This document shows positions 9,932 to 21,879 of a DNA stretch of 64,000 nt, in pieces. Every line of letters begins with the position of its first letter. Within the stretch, counting starts at the first letter, position 1. The notes under the pieces were generated by a model. That model saw only the letters and a program-made list of their open reading frames with translations, had not been told where the DNA came from and ran no database searches. The stretch comes from Zanthoxylum bungeanum (Eukaryota > Streptophyta > Magnoliopsida > Sapindales > Rutaceae), in assembly GCA_019454045.1 (NCBI GenBank), contig SKCR01031855.1, positions 62,001 through 126,000 of the forward strand, given 5' to 3'. A program made the position numbers and the translations under genes.

Positions 9932-12102
9932 GATAGTCTAACTATCTAGTTGACGATAAAATAGGTACAGTCAAACTGTTACAAGAAAATAACAATGTAT
10001 TAGTCCAACTAATTTAAATAAATAGACGAAATAATTTTGAAAGACGCGTAAGGCAAAGTATCTGAACGAAATTGCAAATTCACATACTAGCCTCCCACTA
10101 TTTTCATCAAGTCTCTAACCCTCTGTTGAGAACTCGGGAAATCCTATTTCCTAGTGGGCTAGGATCCCGTTAAATAACACACAACCTTGACTTTGGCCAA
10201 CAAGCTGTATGCTATTTAACTAGGTAGATCTCACAGATCAATTGGATCCAATCCAATTCCTAGATCCGGTTAGGGGACATCCAAGTCCTAAACATATTAC
10301 TCATGCCAATGTATCTAATACATTTTCCTAACCATATCCTCCGAATCATTTAGGCCTTGGCTTTGGCACAACAAACCTAATGATTCCAGTTAAGCTGGAC
10401 CCATTGACAAGGATAGTTTCGTAATCAATGTCGTTGGACAAGAAGTGATCTTGACTTTGGCCAACAAATCACAACTTGGACAAGACACCGATGTGGAACA
10501 AAACTCTCACGATTCAAGTACATCATAATTGACAAGGTCTTGACTTTGGCCAACAAACCAATGCCAATTGGAACTTGGACAAGAATCATTCAATGGAAGG
10601 ATAATCGCTTAATATAGATTGAGGGATTTTTGCGTAATTGGCAACCAATTTATTATCTTTGTTAGGTCTCATCATCATACACCCTTAAGCATGCTTCTAA
10701 AACATCATAAAGCGCGTAAAGTAAATTAATAGTGATATACGGATGGATATATAAACAACTTGTTCCTAGAACAAATCACCCTTTCCTCTCCCCGCTAGCA
10801 CTATTCTACTTCTACCCAATTACATAATACAATAAGAGAAACCTCATTTACATTGAGGGGAATCAGGTGAGAAGAGAATACAAGAGATAAAAGAGATAAG
10901 GCTGGACACGCAGGTCCAATTTATAAATTCTAAATTTACAATAATTTCTAAAATTACCCTTTCCCTTCTAATATCCATCCGATATACGCTATTCATACAT
11001 CACATACATATATATTCAATCAAGACATGCTATACAACCAATCTAATCCAATTAACTAGTCTTTGTTAAAGTGATCATCCAATGTTCAAACAACGGTTTT
11101 TGATTTTGCGCGAGTCCAACTCGTTTGAGAATAAGTACATAAGGTACGAATTCGCGAATTATATCGAACTACTTATTAAATCTAATTTAATTCGTATTCA
11201 ATACTAATTCAATTATTTAATTCCAAATTAAATGTTTACACTATTAATGTGCTTTAAAGACTTTGATTCTAAATCTAATCTAATTGGGTCTCAAAGCCCA
11301 ACTAACATCCAATGTTCGTTTAATTAAAGTCCGATGGGCTTTCAATTGATTTATTAAGCTTGGGCTTTGGTCAATGTGGGTCAAACCCAATTACCAAAAC
11401 CCAAATAAGGAATCACCCTTAAATGCCACAAAATCAATTTCAAGCCCATAGGCCCAATTAAACTTTAAAGCCCATTATACTATATTTGGACTTAATGGAG
11501 TGATTTAGGCCCAAATTGGATCCAATCCTTTTGGCCCAAATCTACTTGGCCCAACCAAGCCCATTATGCCCAAATATAATAATACAAGCCCAATTTTACA
11601 ATTAAGCCCATTAATTAAATTTTAATATTCCAAATTTTAAAATCCAATTAATTAAAGTGTAAATCCATGATGATTATACATTAAACCAAATATTTCAAAA
11701 CACCAATTTAATTCATTAATCATCACTTGTTCAAAACACATGTCCAACATTTATTTTAACAAAAATCAAGTCCTTTTACATGTCCATTAGTATTCGGCCA
11801 AGTGAGATTTTTTGTGTCGATTTGTTTTTCAATCCGATTGAATCACTAATCTACGTCCCGTATACGTTTTAAGTCATCCAATGATCTTGTACACAAAAAA
11901 TTCCAACACATCCCATGTATACACCCATTCGGCCAAGGCTAAATTTTTGGGGAAAAATCATCCAATGCATTTTTCTCAAAATTGATTCCATATAACATCA
12001 TTTTATATACATGTAAGCATACTCATTCATCAAATTTCACAAGAACATGCTTCAATCAATTTTACCCAAATTTTAATCTAATGTATTTCATGCTTAAACA
12101 TG
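9932..12102 (-). mobile_element. Copia A untranslated leader (about 2.2 kb)
   Basis: A long non-coding leader lies between primer-binding site and gag. It aligns with the leader of copia B (17640-19904). It carries four dispersed copies of TTGACTTTGGCCAACAA or close variants (10187, 10357, 10451, 10550) and, at 11281-11620, a dense cluster of about 13 GCCCA/TGGGC motifs. Such length is unusual for a copia leader. No long reading frame is present. Confidence 0.75.
10187..10566 (-). repeat. Four TTGGCCAA-type leader motifs
   Basis: Plus-strand copies of TT(G)(A/G)CTTTGGC(C)A(AC)AACAA occur at 10187, 10357, 10451 and 10550. Most contain the 8-bp palindrome TTGGCCAA. The copia B leader keeps equivalents at 18016, 18194, 18299 and 18381 (plus a partial one at 18241). 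Conservation of the motif amid drifting surroundings suggests it once had a function, such as RNA dimerisation or packaging; that is inference. Confidence 0.65.
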
Positions 12103-12116
12103 GCTCCATGATACCA
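12103..12116 (-). other. Primer-binding site of copia A (tRNA-Met type)
   Basis: The minus strand reads TGGTATCATGGAGC immediately after the LTR end. Plant copia elements typically use the initiator methionine tRNA, with TGGTATCAGAGC as the site; this copy carries a small insertion. It fixes the element's direction and shows that the adjoining LTR acts as 5' LTR for copia A. Confidence 0.8.
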
Positions 12117-12583
12117 TTGTTGGTTTCTATTATTTGTCCCAAGAAAAGCATAAGCATATGAAATACAACAAATGAATATATATAATAAACTTGAAGCATG
12201 GCGGAATCATACTTACAAAGCTTTTGTGATGAAGAAGATGAACAAAAGGTTGAAGCTCCAAGTTCCTCAAGTTTCGGCCAAGAGGTAAAAAGAGTGCAAG
12301 CTCCAAGCTTTGTGTATTCCAAGCTCTTTGATGGTTTCCCTATCACCTCCTTTGATCATAAGATGTGCTAGCAAAAGAGAAATTGAAAATCCAATCTTCT
12401 TTGCCCTTTGGAAGCTCACGGCATTGATGAGAGACAGAGGGAGAGTTTTTGTTTCTGTATTTATTTTCTAAAAACAATAATGAAAACAATTACCAAAATA
12501 TTTGGTATATGGCTTTTCCAAAAGTCAAAAGACTTTTCCCTCCAAAAAGCCATTAAATGGCCTCACCAACTTCTTTCATGAAT

Positions 12584-12668
12584 AGTGACTAGATGTCACT
12601 TTAATAAAGTGACTTGTGACATCTATCACCAAGTCATGTCAAGTGATGTGACTTCGCGATGTGACTTG
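12584..12668 (-). promoter_or_regulatory. U3 GTGAC/GTCAC motif cluster
   Basis: About 85 bp contain six or seven GTGAC or GTCAC cores (AGTGACT, GTCACTT, AAGTGACTTGTGAC, GTGATGTGACTT, TGTGACTT), some forming small palindromes. A matching cluster is at 20380-20464 in the other LTR. The position upstream of the presumed TATA suggests an enhancer array. Other plant copia elements such as Tnt1 and Tto1 carry repeated stress-response boxes in U3. Whether this cluster binds bZIP or WRKY factors is not known. Confidence 0.5.
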
Positions 12669-14016
12669 CGGGCCCCACTCGTTTCAAAATACGAATGTGT
12701 CCGCAAACACTTTCGGGCTCGGTTTCGCTAATTCCGAATTAACGAATTTCCGTCGCGACGTAAATTAAATAATTATGCCTAGCGAAATCACTATTCACGT
12801 CGCTAACGAATTAATTCTAAATTAATTCGTTTGCCCGAATTAAAATCCGATTTTAATTTCGCGTCGAAATCTAATTTCGTTTAATATATCGAATATATTA
12901 TTTTACCGATTAATTCCAAATTAATCGTTTTCTCTCAAAATAAGGCATTTTATCCAAGATAAAGTTTCTCCGTAATTAATCCAAGATTAATAAAGTTCAA
13001 ATCAAATATCATAGGTGAATCTTCAGGAAGCGACCCGAGAGATCTCCGGATATGTTGGCAGTAAATACGGTCGTCGGATAATCCGAACACGTACGTACCT
13101 AGTACTACGTTTTTACCGATTTACAAGACAAGGTTGGCTTCTAGCAAAGCGCGATGCCTACCCAATTCTCCAGAAATATTCTTATTGGAATATTAGATCT
13201 ATATCAAGCGTAGTATACCGTAGTATTGCGTACATCGATCCAGTATCGGACGATCACATGTTAGGCCTGGGGCTGGAAATGTGTCTGCCCCGTACGAAAC
13301 ATATATCGGACATCAAGCAACTAGTCTCTTTAAATCAGGCAATCCTGACCTAGTCATATTGACCCGACGGTTGCAACCTTTTATAGAGCACTAGTTATGT
13401 ATCTTGCGCGATCATCAACTCCATATGTCTGAAGTGACACTTCCATCTTGACATCACACCCAGTACACTACGATTCCTGATAAACCCAGAAGTGGTGAAC
13501 ACAGAACTGGTTAAAGCCCCCAACCATCAAAACCAAAGTTTACCGATTGTCGCAAGTACTAGCGATGCAAATCTCAGGTTAAGACCATATACACCTACCC
13601 TGATGCGGCCTCCCATAGACACGCAGACATACTACCAATGGGATTCCGCGGGGTCTATCCAGAGCGAAGCTGTTTTCCGTACCATCGGTAAAACACAACC
13701 TCCTATCGCACTTGCATAAGTATCCTATACTTAAATATATGAGAACTATACCGTTGTGCCCTCACAACGTGCCAAGTGCAATACTAGTCTATTCCGCATT
13801 ATCGATGTCCGATCTTGATAATACTCCGACTAGGGATATTTAATGATTAAACCTTATGTATTGATACTGTCTCATATCATCTCAATACAGAACTAATCAT
13901 ATGGACTTTCGCCATTTATATATCAAAGTAAATAAATTACAAAACGGCAAAAGGCAATTTCATTATCACATAGTTAATTTTGTACAATAATACAATATCA
14001 CTTACAAAACAGTGAC

Positions 14017-14066
14017 GCTATGGGTCATAATGTCTAACAGATGCTATAGGTCATAATTGTCCAACA
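14017..14066 (-). repeat. Tandem duplication of the LTR outer end
   Basis: Two similar 23-24 bp units, GCTATGGGTCATAATGTCTAACA (14017-14039; about one base longer than a plain copy of the end) and a second ending at 14066, lie head to tail. Each ends in ..AACA, the LTR terminus. The partner LTR at 21879 has only one unit, so this end gained a copy, possibly by template slippage at the end of reverse transcription. Confidence 0.6.
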
Positions 14067-14082
14067 ATCTCCCACTTGGCCT
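14067..14082 (-). other. Polypurine tract of copia B
   Basis: The minus strand reads CCAAGTGGGAGAT just before the LTR start TGTTGG. This is a typical copia plus-strand primer site. It proves that the LTR at 12118-14066 is the 3' LTR of copia B. Confidence 0.8.
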
Positions 14083-16460
14083 ATAGCTGATCACTCAGGT
14101 GTCTTACACCTGAACTATGTACGGGTCGCTCAAAACTTCTGTTGACAAATAACTTTCGTTAGCGTATTTACAAGGTTATCATCTGATGCGATTTATTCGA
14201 TCATCACATCGCCACAATGTATGATCCAACGAATGAGATGAAAATGTTGAAGTACATGTCGGATCGTTTGATGAGACCATTAATTCTTTAGCCTGTGTTG
14301 TAGCCTAGTTCAACTGCTAACAGAACTATATCTAATCTAATTAGAATTATTTAGATCCAAAATGCTTCTTTTGCTGTGACAGTTGTAGTAAAGTTTCGCT
14401 TTTGTTGTTTATTCGGCAACAGTATCTTACTTGGAAGATTTCCAGCTCACTGTTCCGTTATTCAAACTATATAGTATCCTTATTACGACTTATAGTTGTT
14501 TTTATTGGTTTGGAAACTTACAGCGGTGAACCTAGTCACTTCAAGTTCTCCTTCTCCATAACTTAAGAAAGCATCCTTAGTTCATCTAAGATATTGAAGG
14601 ATGTTCTTAACATCAATCTAGTGATTATAACTTAGATTGGCCTGATTGTGACTCCATATGCTCAAAACATATGAGACACCAGGTCGCGTACATATATTTC
14701 AATGTTCGAGTTCTCGGAGAGTGCCAACAACTTTTAAATCTATCCAGTAGATCTTTATTCCTAGAGTAAGGGTTGTCTCTCCTAAGTATTTTACGGAGAA
14801 TTTTCATGAAAGCCAAGCTTTCACCGATTTTAATATGGGAATGTCATTTCCAATAAATGATATATCATATTTATAAAGGACAATCACTGTTAGTGCGCTC
14901 TCACTAATCTTCTTATATACACAAGATTTCGTTTTGAATGAAATCATATACCATTATGATCTTATCAAAACGTTAGTTCCAAGAACGTAATGCTTGCTTC
15001 AATCCATAAATGGATCGATTTAACTTGCAAATCTTGTTTGCATGTTTTGGTACGATAAAACCATCAGGATGTTGTAAACATCCTCCAAAAGGTTTCTGTT
15101 TAATGAAAGCGGTTTTGACGTTCAGCTGCCATATTTCATAATTGAAACATGCAGCATTAGCAAGCATTATCCAAATGGATTTAACTATGGCAGCGGGTAA
15201 AAGGTTTCATCGTAATTGACACCATATTGATGACGATACCCTTTATGTACAAGCCTAGCTTTATACATTTATATGTTTCCATCCATGTATGTCTTCCTAG
15301 AAGACTCGTATAGTACCAATAGGCACAATGTCTTTCGGTATATCAACCAGTATCCAATCTTGGTTGGTATACATGGAATCCATTTTGGATATCATGGCAC
15401 TTTATCATGATAGGGAGTCGATACCTTGTATCACTTCCTCATACATAGTCGGTTTGTCTTCCTCAATAAGATTGACATCTTTACGAGGTGAGATCAGAAA
15501 CCCATACCTCCTAGGTTATTTTCTAACTCCCTCCGACCTACGCTGTTCTTGTGTATTCGAAGGTTATGGAACAGTTTCATCCTTGATGAATTGTGTGTGT
15601 TCCATTAAGGAATCGGTGCCTGGAACAGTATTACTCCGATTTTCATCGAGTTTTATTTTCCTCCCACTTACCACAGCATATAGGTATTCCTCATAGGAAA
15701 ACCGCATGGTGAGCAACAATTATATTGTTCTATTGTGAGTTGTATAAGTACTATACTTAGGGTTCCTTAGGACGACCTACAAATTAGGCACTTATCCGAT
15801 TTGGGTTCTAGTTTGGTATCATCCAAACGTATGCCCAGCATTCCCAAATCTTCAGGAATGACAAGCCTGGTTTTTTTCTTGTTCATATATAATATGAATT
15901 CTGTCAAACAAATTTTCATGGAACCTTATTCAAAATAAGTATTACACTGTTTAATGCGTATCCCTTGAAGGAAAATGGTAGCTCAGAGCGAATCATGATT
16001 AACCTTATCATGTCCAGCAAAATTCAGTTTCTCTGTTCGGATACACCATCAGGATTGAGGTGTTCCGGGAATAGTCCACTATGAAAGAATACTATACTCT
16101 TTCAAGTAATTGAGAAACTTATTGCTTAAGTATTTTCCATCACAGTCCAATCGTGATGTTTTGGTACTCTTACCGATTTGTTTTTATACTTTGTGTCGAA
16201 ATTCTTTGAATCACTCAAAAGTTTTTGATTTATGTTTCAAAAGAAACACCTAATCGTAACGCGATGCCACATCCGTAAAGGTTACGAAGTATTCATATCC
16301 ACCCCTAGCCTAGCTAGATATGGGCCCACTTACATCACTATGAACGAGGGCTAACAGATCGGTGTCACTTATACTTTTACCAAGTAAAAGTTATTTTAAG
16401 CACTTTGCCCAATAAACTAGATTCATAGACATCATTTGAATTAGAATCAAATCTGTCCTA
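14083..16460 (-). pseudogene. Copia B integrase-RT-RNase H, degenerate
   Basis: Copia RT motifs are visible on the minus strand: KARLVHKGYRHQYGVNYDETF around 15210-15275, then CFNYEIWQLNVKTAF, HPDGFIVP, and CKLNRSIYGLKQALRSWN within 14973-15167. Later RT motifs, RNase H (towards 14100) and integrase (about 15400-16450) are too decayed by stops and frameshifts to be delimited. The frames on the plus strand here are shadows. Confidence 0.7.
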
Positions 16461-17640
16461 GTACCCACTCTTTGAAAGTGTGGATATACAAGTCTTGTTA
16501 ATTTGTCCCAGACAACTATGCCACAAATAAGTCTAATCTGATTAAATCAGTTTGAGCTATTTATTTGTCACGTTATATGTTTGAGATTTGTTTATATTCA
16601 AAATATAAATACTGTTATTTACATCTAATGTGTTTATCTCAATATCATCTTTATAAAATAAAACACTTTAGTGTTCTAGGATATAAAGGCATACCCGTAA
16701 TGGGTTAAACTTAGATATAGAGATAATGTTTCTAGTCAAACTAGGTACATTATAACAATTTCCTAATTTAAGTACATACCCGAAGGGTAGTTCCTAAACT
16801 TAGGTCTCTACGGTTAAAACAGCGACTCTCGTCCTATTTTTCGACTCACAGAGTGATCTCATCTGAAGTCAGTATCCTGTTAATAAGCAGATTTTGCCCA
16901 TCATTACATATTTATCTACCACTTCTAGTATCAAAAATCCAATTTTGAAACTAGTAGTGAATATGTTTATGACAAACATACTTGAAGTCGGAGCCTTGTC
17001 CCTTCTTCTCTTCCTTTATGTCTGCCTTATCCATATGGCAGTCAAGCTTCTAGTGACCCAGTTTGCCACAGTTTTGGCAGACATCTTAGGATATGTCATT
17101 TGTCTTCCTAGAAGACTGTGATGATTTTGCCTTTGCCCTTTTCCATAACTCAGAAGCCTCGGCCAAGTATTGGCCTTCTGGGATGTCGAATAAGATGCGC
17201 CTTGCGCTTCTTGCCTTTTTGTAAACTTTGGCTTTTTCTCCTTGAGCATAACCATTAACTCTCCAAGAGTTTTCTATTGCAATAATGTTTCTAAGATCTA
17301 AGTATAGATCTATGAAGATCCTTCAATTTCAATATCATACTTTAAGGATCTAATCCTTAGTTCTGACAAAGAAATTAAGGAATCTTTGCGGCAAGCATAA
17401 CGGATTGAGAACTAAATTTATCATCACATGAATCTTCCAAAGATCATGTTCTACAGTTTGCTCAACTTCGGGCTTAGGCCCAAGATATTGTTTTATCAAA
17501 TAAAATAATTTCTCAGTTCCCAGGACTATCCTGAGGTACTATTCCCAATCTGAAAATTGGAGCCGCTTAAATATATTTTCACCTAAGATTATGTTTTAAG
17601 CGCTAATCTTTCAGTTTATCTCGATTCTAATAGTCCAACA
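16461..17640 (-). pseudogene. Copia B gag-protease, degenerate
   Basis: It aligns with copia A 8548-9931 in order: the block with GTACCCACTC, protease text, the zinc-knuckle region (minus-strand frame at 17016-17255, shifted), a lysine-rich linker and the Gag core. Frameshifts and stops are many more than in copia A, so this copy is the older or less constrained of the two despite having a complete LTR-to-LTR layout. Confidence 0.65.
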
Positions 17641-19904
17641 ATTCAATCAACGATTTCAGGTACATTTGTATATAATGATTACTATAGTCAAACTATATAA
17701 TCAACTATAATTTTAATTTGGTTAAATTCAAATATATTGATTACTATAATCCAATTACATAATCAATTATAATTGAACCAGTTTGAATACAGTCCAACTG
17801 TTTAATTAAAACAACATTAAATATTAGTCCAACTAATATTTTAATAATAAAATAATGACAAAAAATGAAATGAGCGTGTTTTGGCAAGTATCTAAACGAA
17901 ATTGCAAATTTAATACTTGCCTCCCACTATTTTTGGGCGAGCCTCTAACCCTCTGTTGAGTACTCGGAAACCTTGTTTCCTAGTGGGCTAGGATCCCGTT
18001 AAATAACACACAATCCTGACTTTGGCCAATAAATTGTATGATATTTAACTAGGTAGATCTCTAAGATCAATTGGATCTCATTCAATTCCTAGATCCAGTC
18101 GGTGGACATCCAAGTCCGAAACATATATACAATATATATGCCAATATATGCCAATATATTTTCCTAAACTTTTTCCTCTAAATCAACTAAGCCTTGGCTT
18201 TGGCACAACAAGCTTAATGATTCTAGTTAAGCGTGACCCATTGACTTTGGAAAACTTCATAATCGATATCGATGGACAAGAAGTGATCTTGACTTTGGCC
18301 AAAAAATCACAACTTGGACAAGACATACGATATGCAACAAAGCCTTCATGATTCAAACACATCCGTGATGGACAAAGGTCTTGACTTTGGCCAACAAACC
18401 AGTGCCAATCTTGGATCTTGAGATAGAATCACTCAATGGAAGGAAAGCGCTTAATATTTATTGAGGGTTTTTCGCGTAATTGGCAACCAATTAATTATCT
18501 TTGATTAGGTCTCATCATACACCCTTAAGCATTCATTCTAAAAGCAAAATAAGGCGTGGTAAATAAATTTAATGATGATATGCGGATGGATATTTAAAAC
18601 ATTTTGTTCCTAGAACAAATCTCTCCCTTTCCTCTCTCCCGCTAGCACCATTCTTACTTCTACCCGATTACATAACACTTCTAAAGAAATCTCATTTACA
18701 TTGAGGGGAATATGTGAGAATAGAAATACAAAGAGTCAAAAGGTAATAGGCTGGACACGCAGGTCCAATTTAATAAATTCTAAATTTATTACAACAATTT
18801 CTAAAATTGCCCTCACCCATCTAATATCCATCTGATATATATTATTCATACATCACATCCATGTATTCACACAAAGCATGTTATCAATCAATCTAATCCA
18901 ATTAATTAATCTAAAATTAATGGCCATCCAATGTTCAAACAACGATTTGATTTGCGCGAGTCCAACTAGTTTAAGAATAAGTACTCAAAGTTCGAATTCT
19001 TGAATTATATTAAACTATAATATTAAATCCAATTTAATTTGTATTCAATACTAATTCTCTATTTAATTCCAAATTAAATAATTACACTTTATTAATTAGC
19101 CTTTGCTACTTAGATTATAAATCTAATCTTACACGGGTCTCAAAGCCCAATTATCATCCAATGTCAATTTAATTAAAGTCCAATGGGCTTTCAATTAATT
19201 TAGAAGGCATGGACTTTGGCAACCAAAGCCGAATAAGGAATCACCCTTTGCCAAAAATCAATTTAGGCCCATTATGCCAATTTACACTATTAAAGGCCCA
19301 TTAAATCATATTTGGACTTTATAGAAATGGTTTTGGGCCCAATTGGATCCAACCAATTAACCTAAACCAAACTTGGCCCAACCAAGCCCATTAAGCCCAA
19401 ATACAACTTTAAAAGCCCAATTCCAAATTAAGACCAATTAATTTAATTACAATATTCCAACTATCACAATTAAATCAATTTAAAGTGTATAGCCATAATT
19501 AATTAGTCAAATTAATATTTCCAAAATACCAATTTACTCAATTAATTATGCTTATTATCATCAACATATGTCCAACATTATTGAATCAAAAAATCATCCC
19601 ATTTCACATGCTTCTAAGTCATGGCATTTAGGGTTTTATTGTCCAATTTCGAATTCAATCCAATTTAATCCTAAATCAACATTTCCCAAGTATTTCAAAC
19701 TCATACAATGATTCAAAAAATAAAATTACCATGACTTTTAGAGCAAGCTCACATTCGGCCAAGCCAAATATTTTGGGGAAAATTGATCATGCATAACACT
19801 ATGTTATCGTCATTCAAGCATACTCAAACAATCAATTTCATCCAAACATGCTCAAATCAATTTTACCCAATATTACCCTAAATCCAATTTCATGCTTAAA
19901 TAGT
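17641..19904 (-). mobile_element. Copia B untranslated leader
   Basis: This is the counterpart of 9932-12102. It keeps the TTGACTTTGGCCAA motifs (18016, 18194, 18241 partial, 18299, 18381) and a cluster of GCCCA motifs at 19130-19440. No coding potential. Confidence 0.7.
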
Positions 19905-19916
19905 GCTCTAATACAA
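19905..19916 (-). other. Primer-binding site of copia B
   Basis: The minus strand reads TTGTATTAGAGC next to the LTR end, two to three changes away from the plant tRNA-Met site TGGTATCAGAGC. Position and spacing equal those in copia A. Confidence 0.65.
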
Positions 19917-19917
19917 T

Positions 19918-21879
19918 TGCTGGGTTTCAACTATAGTACTAAGATCATTTCACGCAATGAAAATAAGTGAATACAATAAAAAAGTATGGCGGAATCATAC
20001 TTACAATGAATGGATTTTCGATGCGATGAACACAAAACTTTTGCTCCTCCATTGAAGCTCTCGGCCAAGCCCTCCATGTGTGCTCCAAGCTCCAAGCTTT
20101 GTAAATGGTGATTCCATACTCAAGGGTTTGTTTCCCTATCATCTTTGGATGACTCTTTGGTGTGCTAGCACTTGGAAATTTTGCCACAAAATTTCCCTTA
20201 AGCTTCTTGCTCACGGCATTGAAGAAATATTAAGAGAATTTTTGGGCCCTTGGCCGAATATAGAAGGAGAGAAGAGAGAAGTGATGAGTTAATTTTGTGT
20301 ATATAGATTTCTAAAATCTAATACCAAAAATCAAAGTCAAAAGGTACAAGGCATTAAAGCCTTCCAACCACCCCCATCAATCACAAGTGACTTACATCAC
20401 ATCACTCAAAGTGACAAGACATCAATCACTTGAATGACTAATGATGTGACGTGTGATGTGACTTATGGGCCCCACTAGATTTGAAATACGAGTGGGCCAG
20501 CAAACACTCCCGGGCTCGGGTTCGCTAATTCCGAATTAATGAATTTTTCGTTGCGATGTAATTAAATCAAATTTAATTAAATATTTATGCCTAGCAAAAT
20601 TACTATTCACATCGCTAGCGAATTAATTCTAAATTAACTCATTTGCCCGAATTAAAATCTTTTTTAATTCCGCGTCGAAATCCAATTTCGTTTAATATAT
20701 CGAATATATTAATTTCTCGATTAATTCTAAATTAATCGTTCTCTCTCTTTAAATAATATTTTATCCCAGATAAAAATCTCCGTAATTAATCCTAGATTAA
20801 TTTTCTTTCTCTAATAATTAATCCTAGATTAATAATGTGCGAGGCATACGTCATCAGTGAATCTTCGGGAAGCGACCCATGAGATCCCCGGATATATTGG
20901 TAGTAAATCTGGTCGTCGGACTATCCGAACACGTACGTACCTAGTACTATATTTTTACCGATTTACAAGACATGGTTGGCTTCTAGGAAAGCACCGTGCC
21001 TACCCAATTCTCCAGAAATATTCTTAAAGGAATATATAATTTATATCGGGCGTAGTATACTTATTATTGCGTATTGCTATCCAGTATCACATGTCACATG
21101 CTAGGCCTAGAGCTGGAATTGTGTCTGTCCCGTAGGAAGTAAATATCGGATCTATGGTAACTAATCTCTATAATCGGATAAACATAACCTAGTCATATTA
21201 TCCCGATAGCTGCAGCATAAAAGAGTACCAGTTCCTTATCCTATGTTATCATCATCTCCACTATGACTGGAATGATACTTCCGTCTTGACATCACACCCA
21301 ATACACTATGATTCTCAATATACCCAGAAGAGGCGTACACAGAACCTGTTAAATCCCTGGAAGACCAAAACCAAAGTATATTGATTGTCGCAAGTATTAG
21401 CGGTGCAAATCTCAGGTTAAGACCAAATACACCTACTCTGATTCGGACTCCCATAGACACACAGTCATACTACCAATGGGATTCTAAGGGGTCTATCCAG
21501 AGCGAAGTTGTTTCCGTACCATCGGTAAACACAACCGCATATCACACTTGCATAATTATCCAATACTTAAATATATGAGAACTATGCTGTTATGCTCCCG
21601 CAACGCGCACAAGTGTAATACTAGTCTATTCCGCATTATCGATGTCCAATCTCGATAATACTCTGACTATGGATGATTTAATGATTAAACCTTCGTGGAG
21701 TGATACTGTCTCATATCATCTCAATCCAGAACTAATTATAAGGACCTTTTATCATTTATAAATCCCGGTAATCTAATTAAAAATGATAAAAGAGCAATTT
21801 CCTTTGTCACATAGTTAATTTGTACAACAACACCATGTTCTGTACAAATAGTGATGATATGGGTCATAATTGTCCAACA
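19918..21879 (-). mobile_element. Copia B 5' LTR (1.96 kb)
   Basis: The ends are TGCTGG (19918; TGTTGG in the partner) and CCAACA (21879). It aligns with 12118-14066. On its right is Tat-1 RT sequence, showing that the copia array inserted into the Tat-1 RT/RNase H region. A TATA-like TCTATATACAC lies near 20305 on the minus strand. The target duplication cannot be checked because the other end of the array is deleted. Confidence 0.85.
20380..20464 (-). promoter_or_regulatory. U3 GTGAC/GTCAC motif cluster, copy 2
   Basis: This is the counterpart of 12584-12668, with AAGTGACTT, AAAGTGAC, ATCACTT, GATGTGACGTG and GATGTGACTT in about 85 bp. It contains a TGACGTG element of the type bound by plant bZIP factors. 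The motif density is kept although the exact sequence has drifted. Confidence 0.45.

Larger units (their letters stand above)
12118..14066 (-). mobile_element. Copia LTR shared by elements A and B (1.95 kb)
   Basis: The ends are TGTTGG (12118) and CCAACA (14066), a perfect terminal inverted pair. On the A side it is followed by a primer-binding site and on the B side by a polypurine tract, so the same LTR is the 5' LTR of A and the 3' LTR of B. It aligns with 19918-21879 over its length. TATA-like sequence lies near 12460 (minus strand), with a GTGAC-motif cluster about 120-200 bp upstream. Frames within it have no domain. Confidence 0.85.

Noticed and set aside
12062..12346. 94-codon minus-strand frame crossing the LTR/primer-binding-site boundary
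   Set aside because: It spans LTR end and leader, has no domain and is not kept in the second element.
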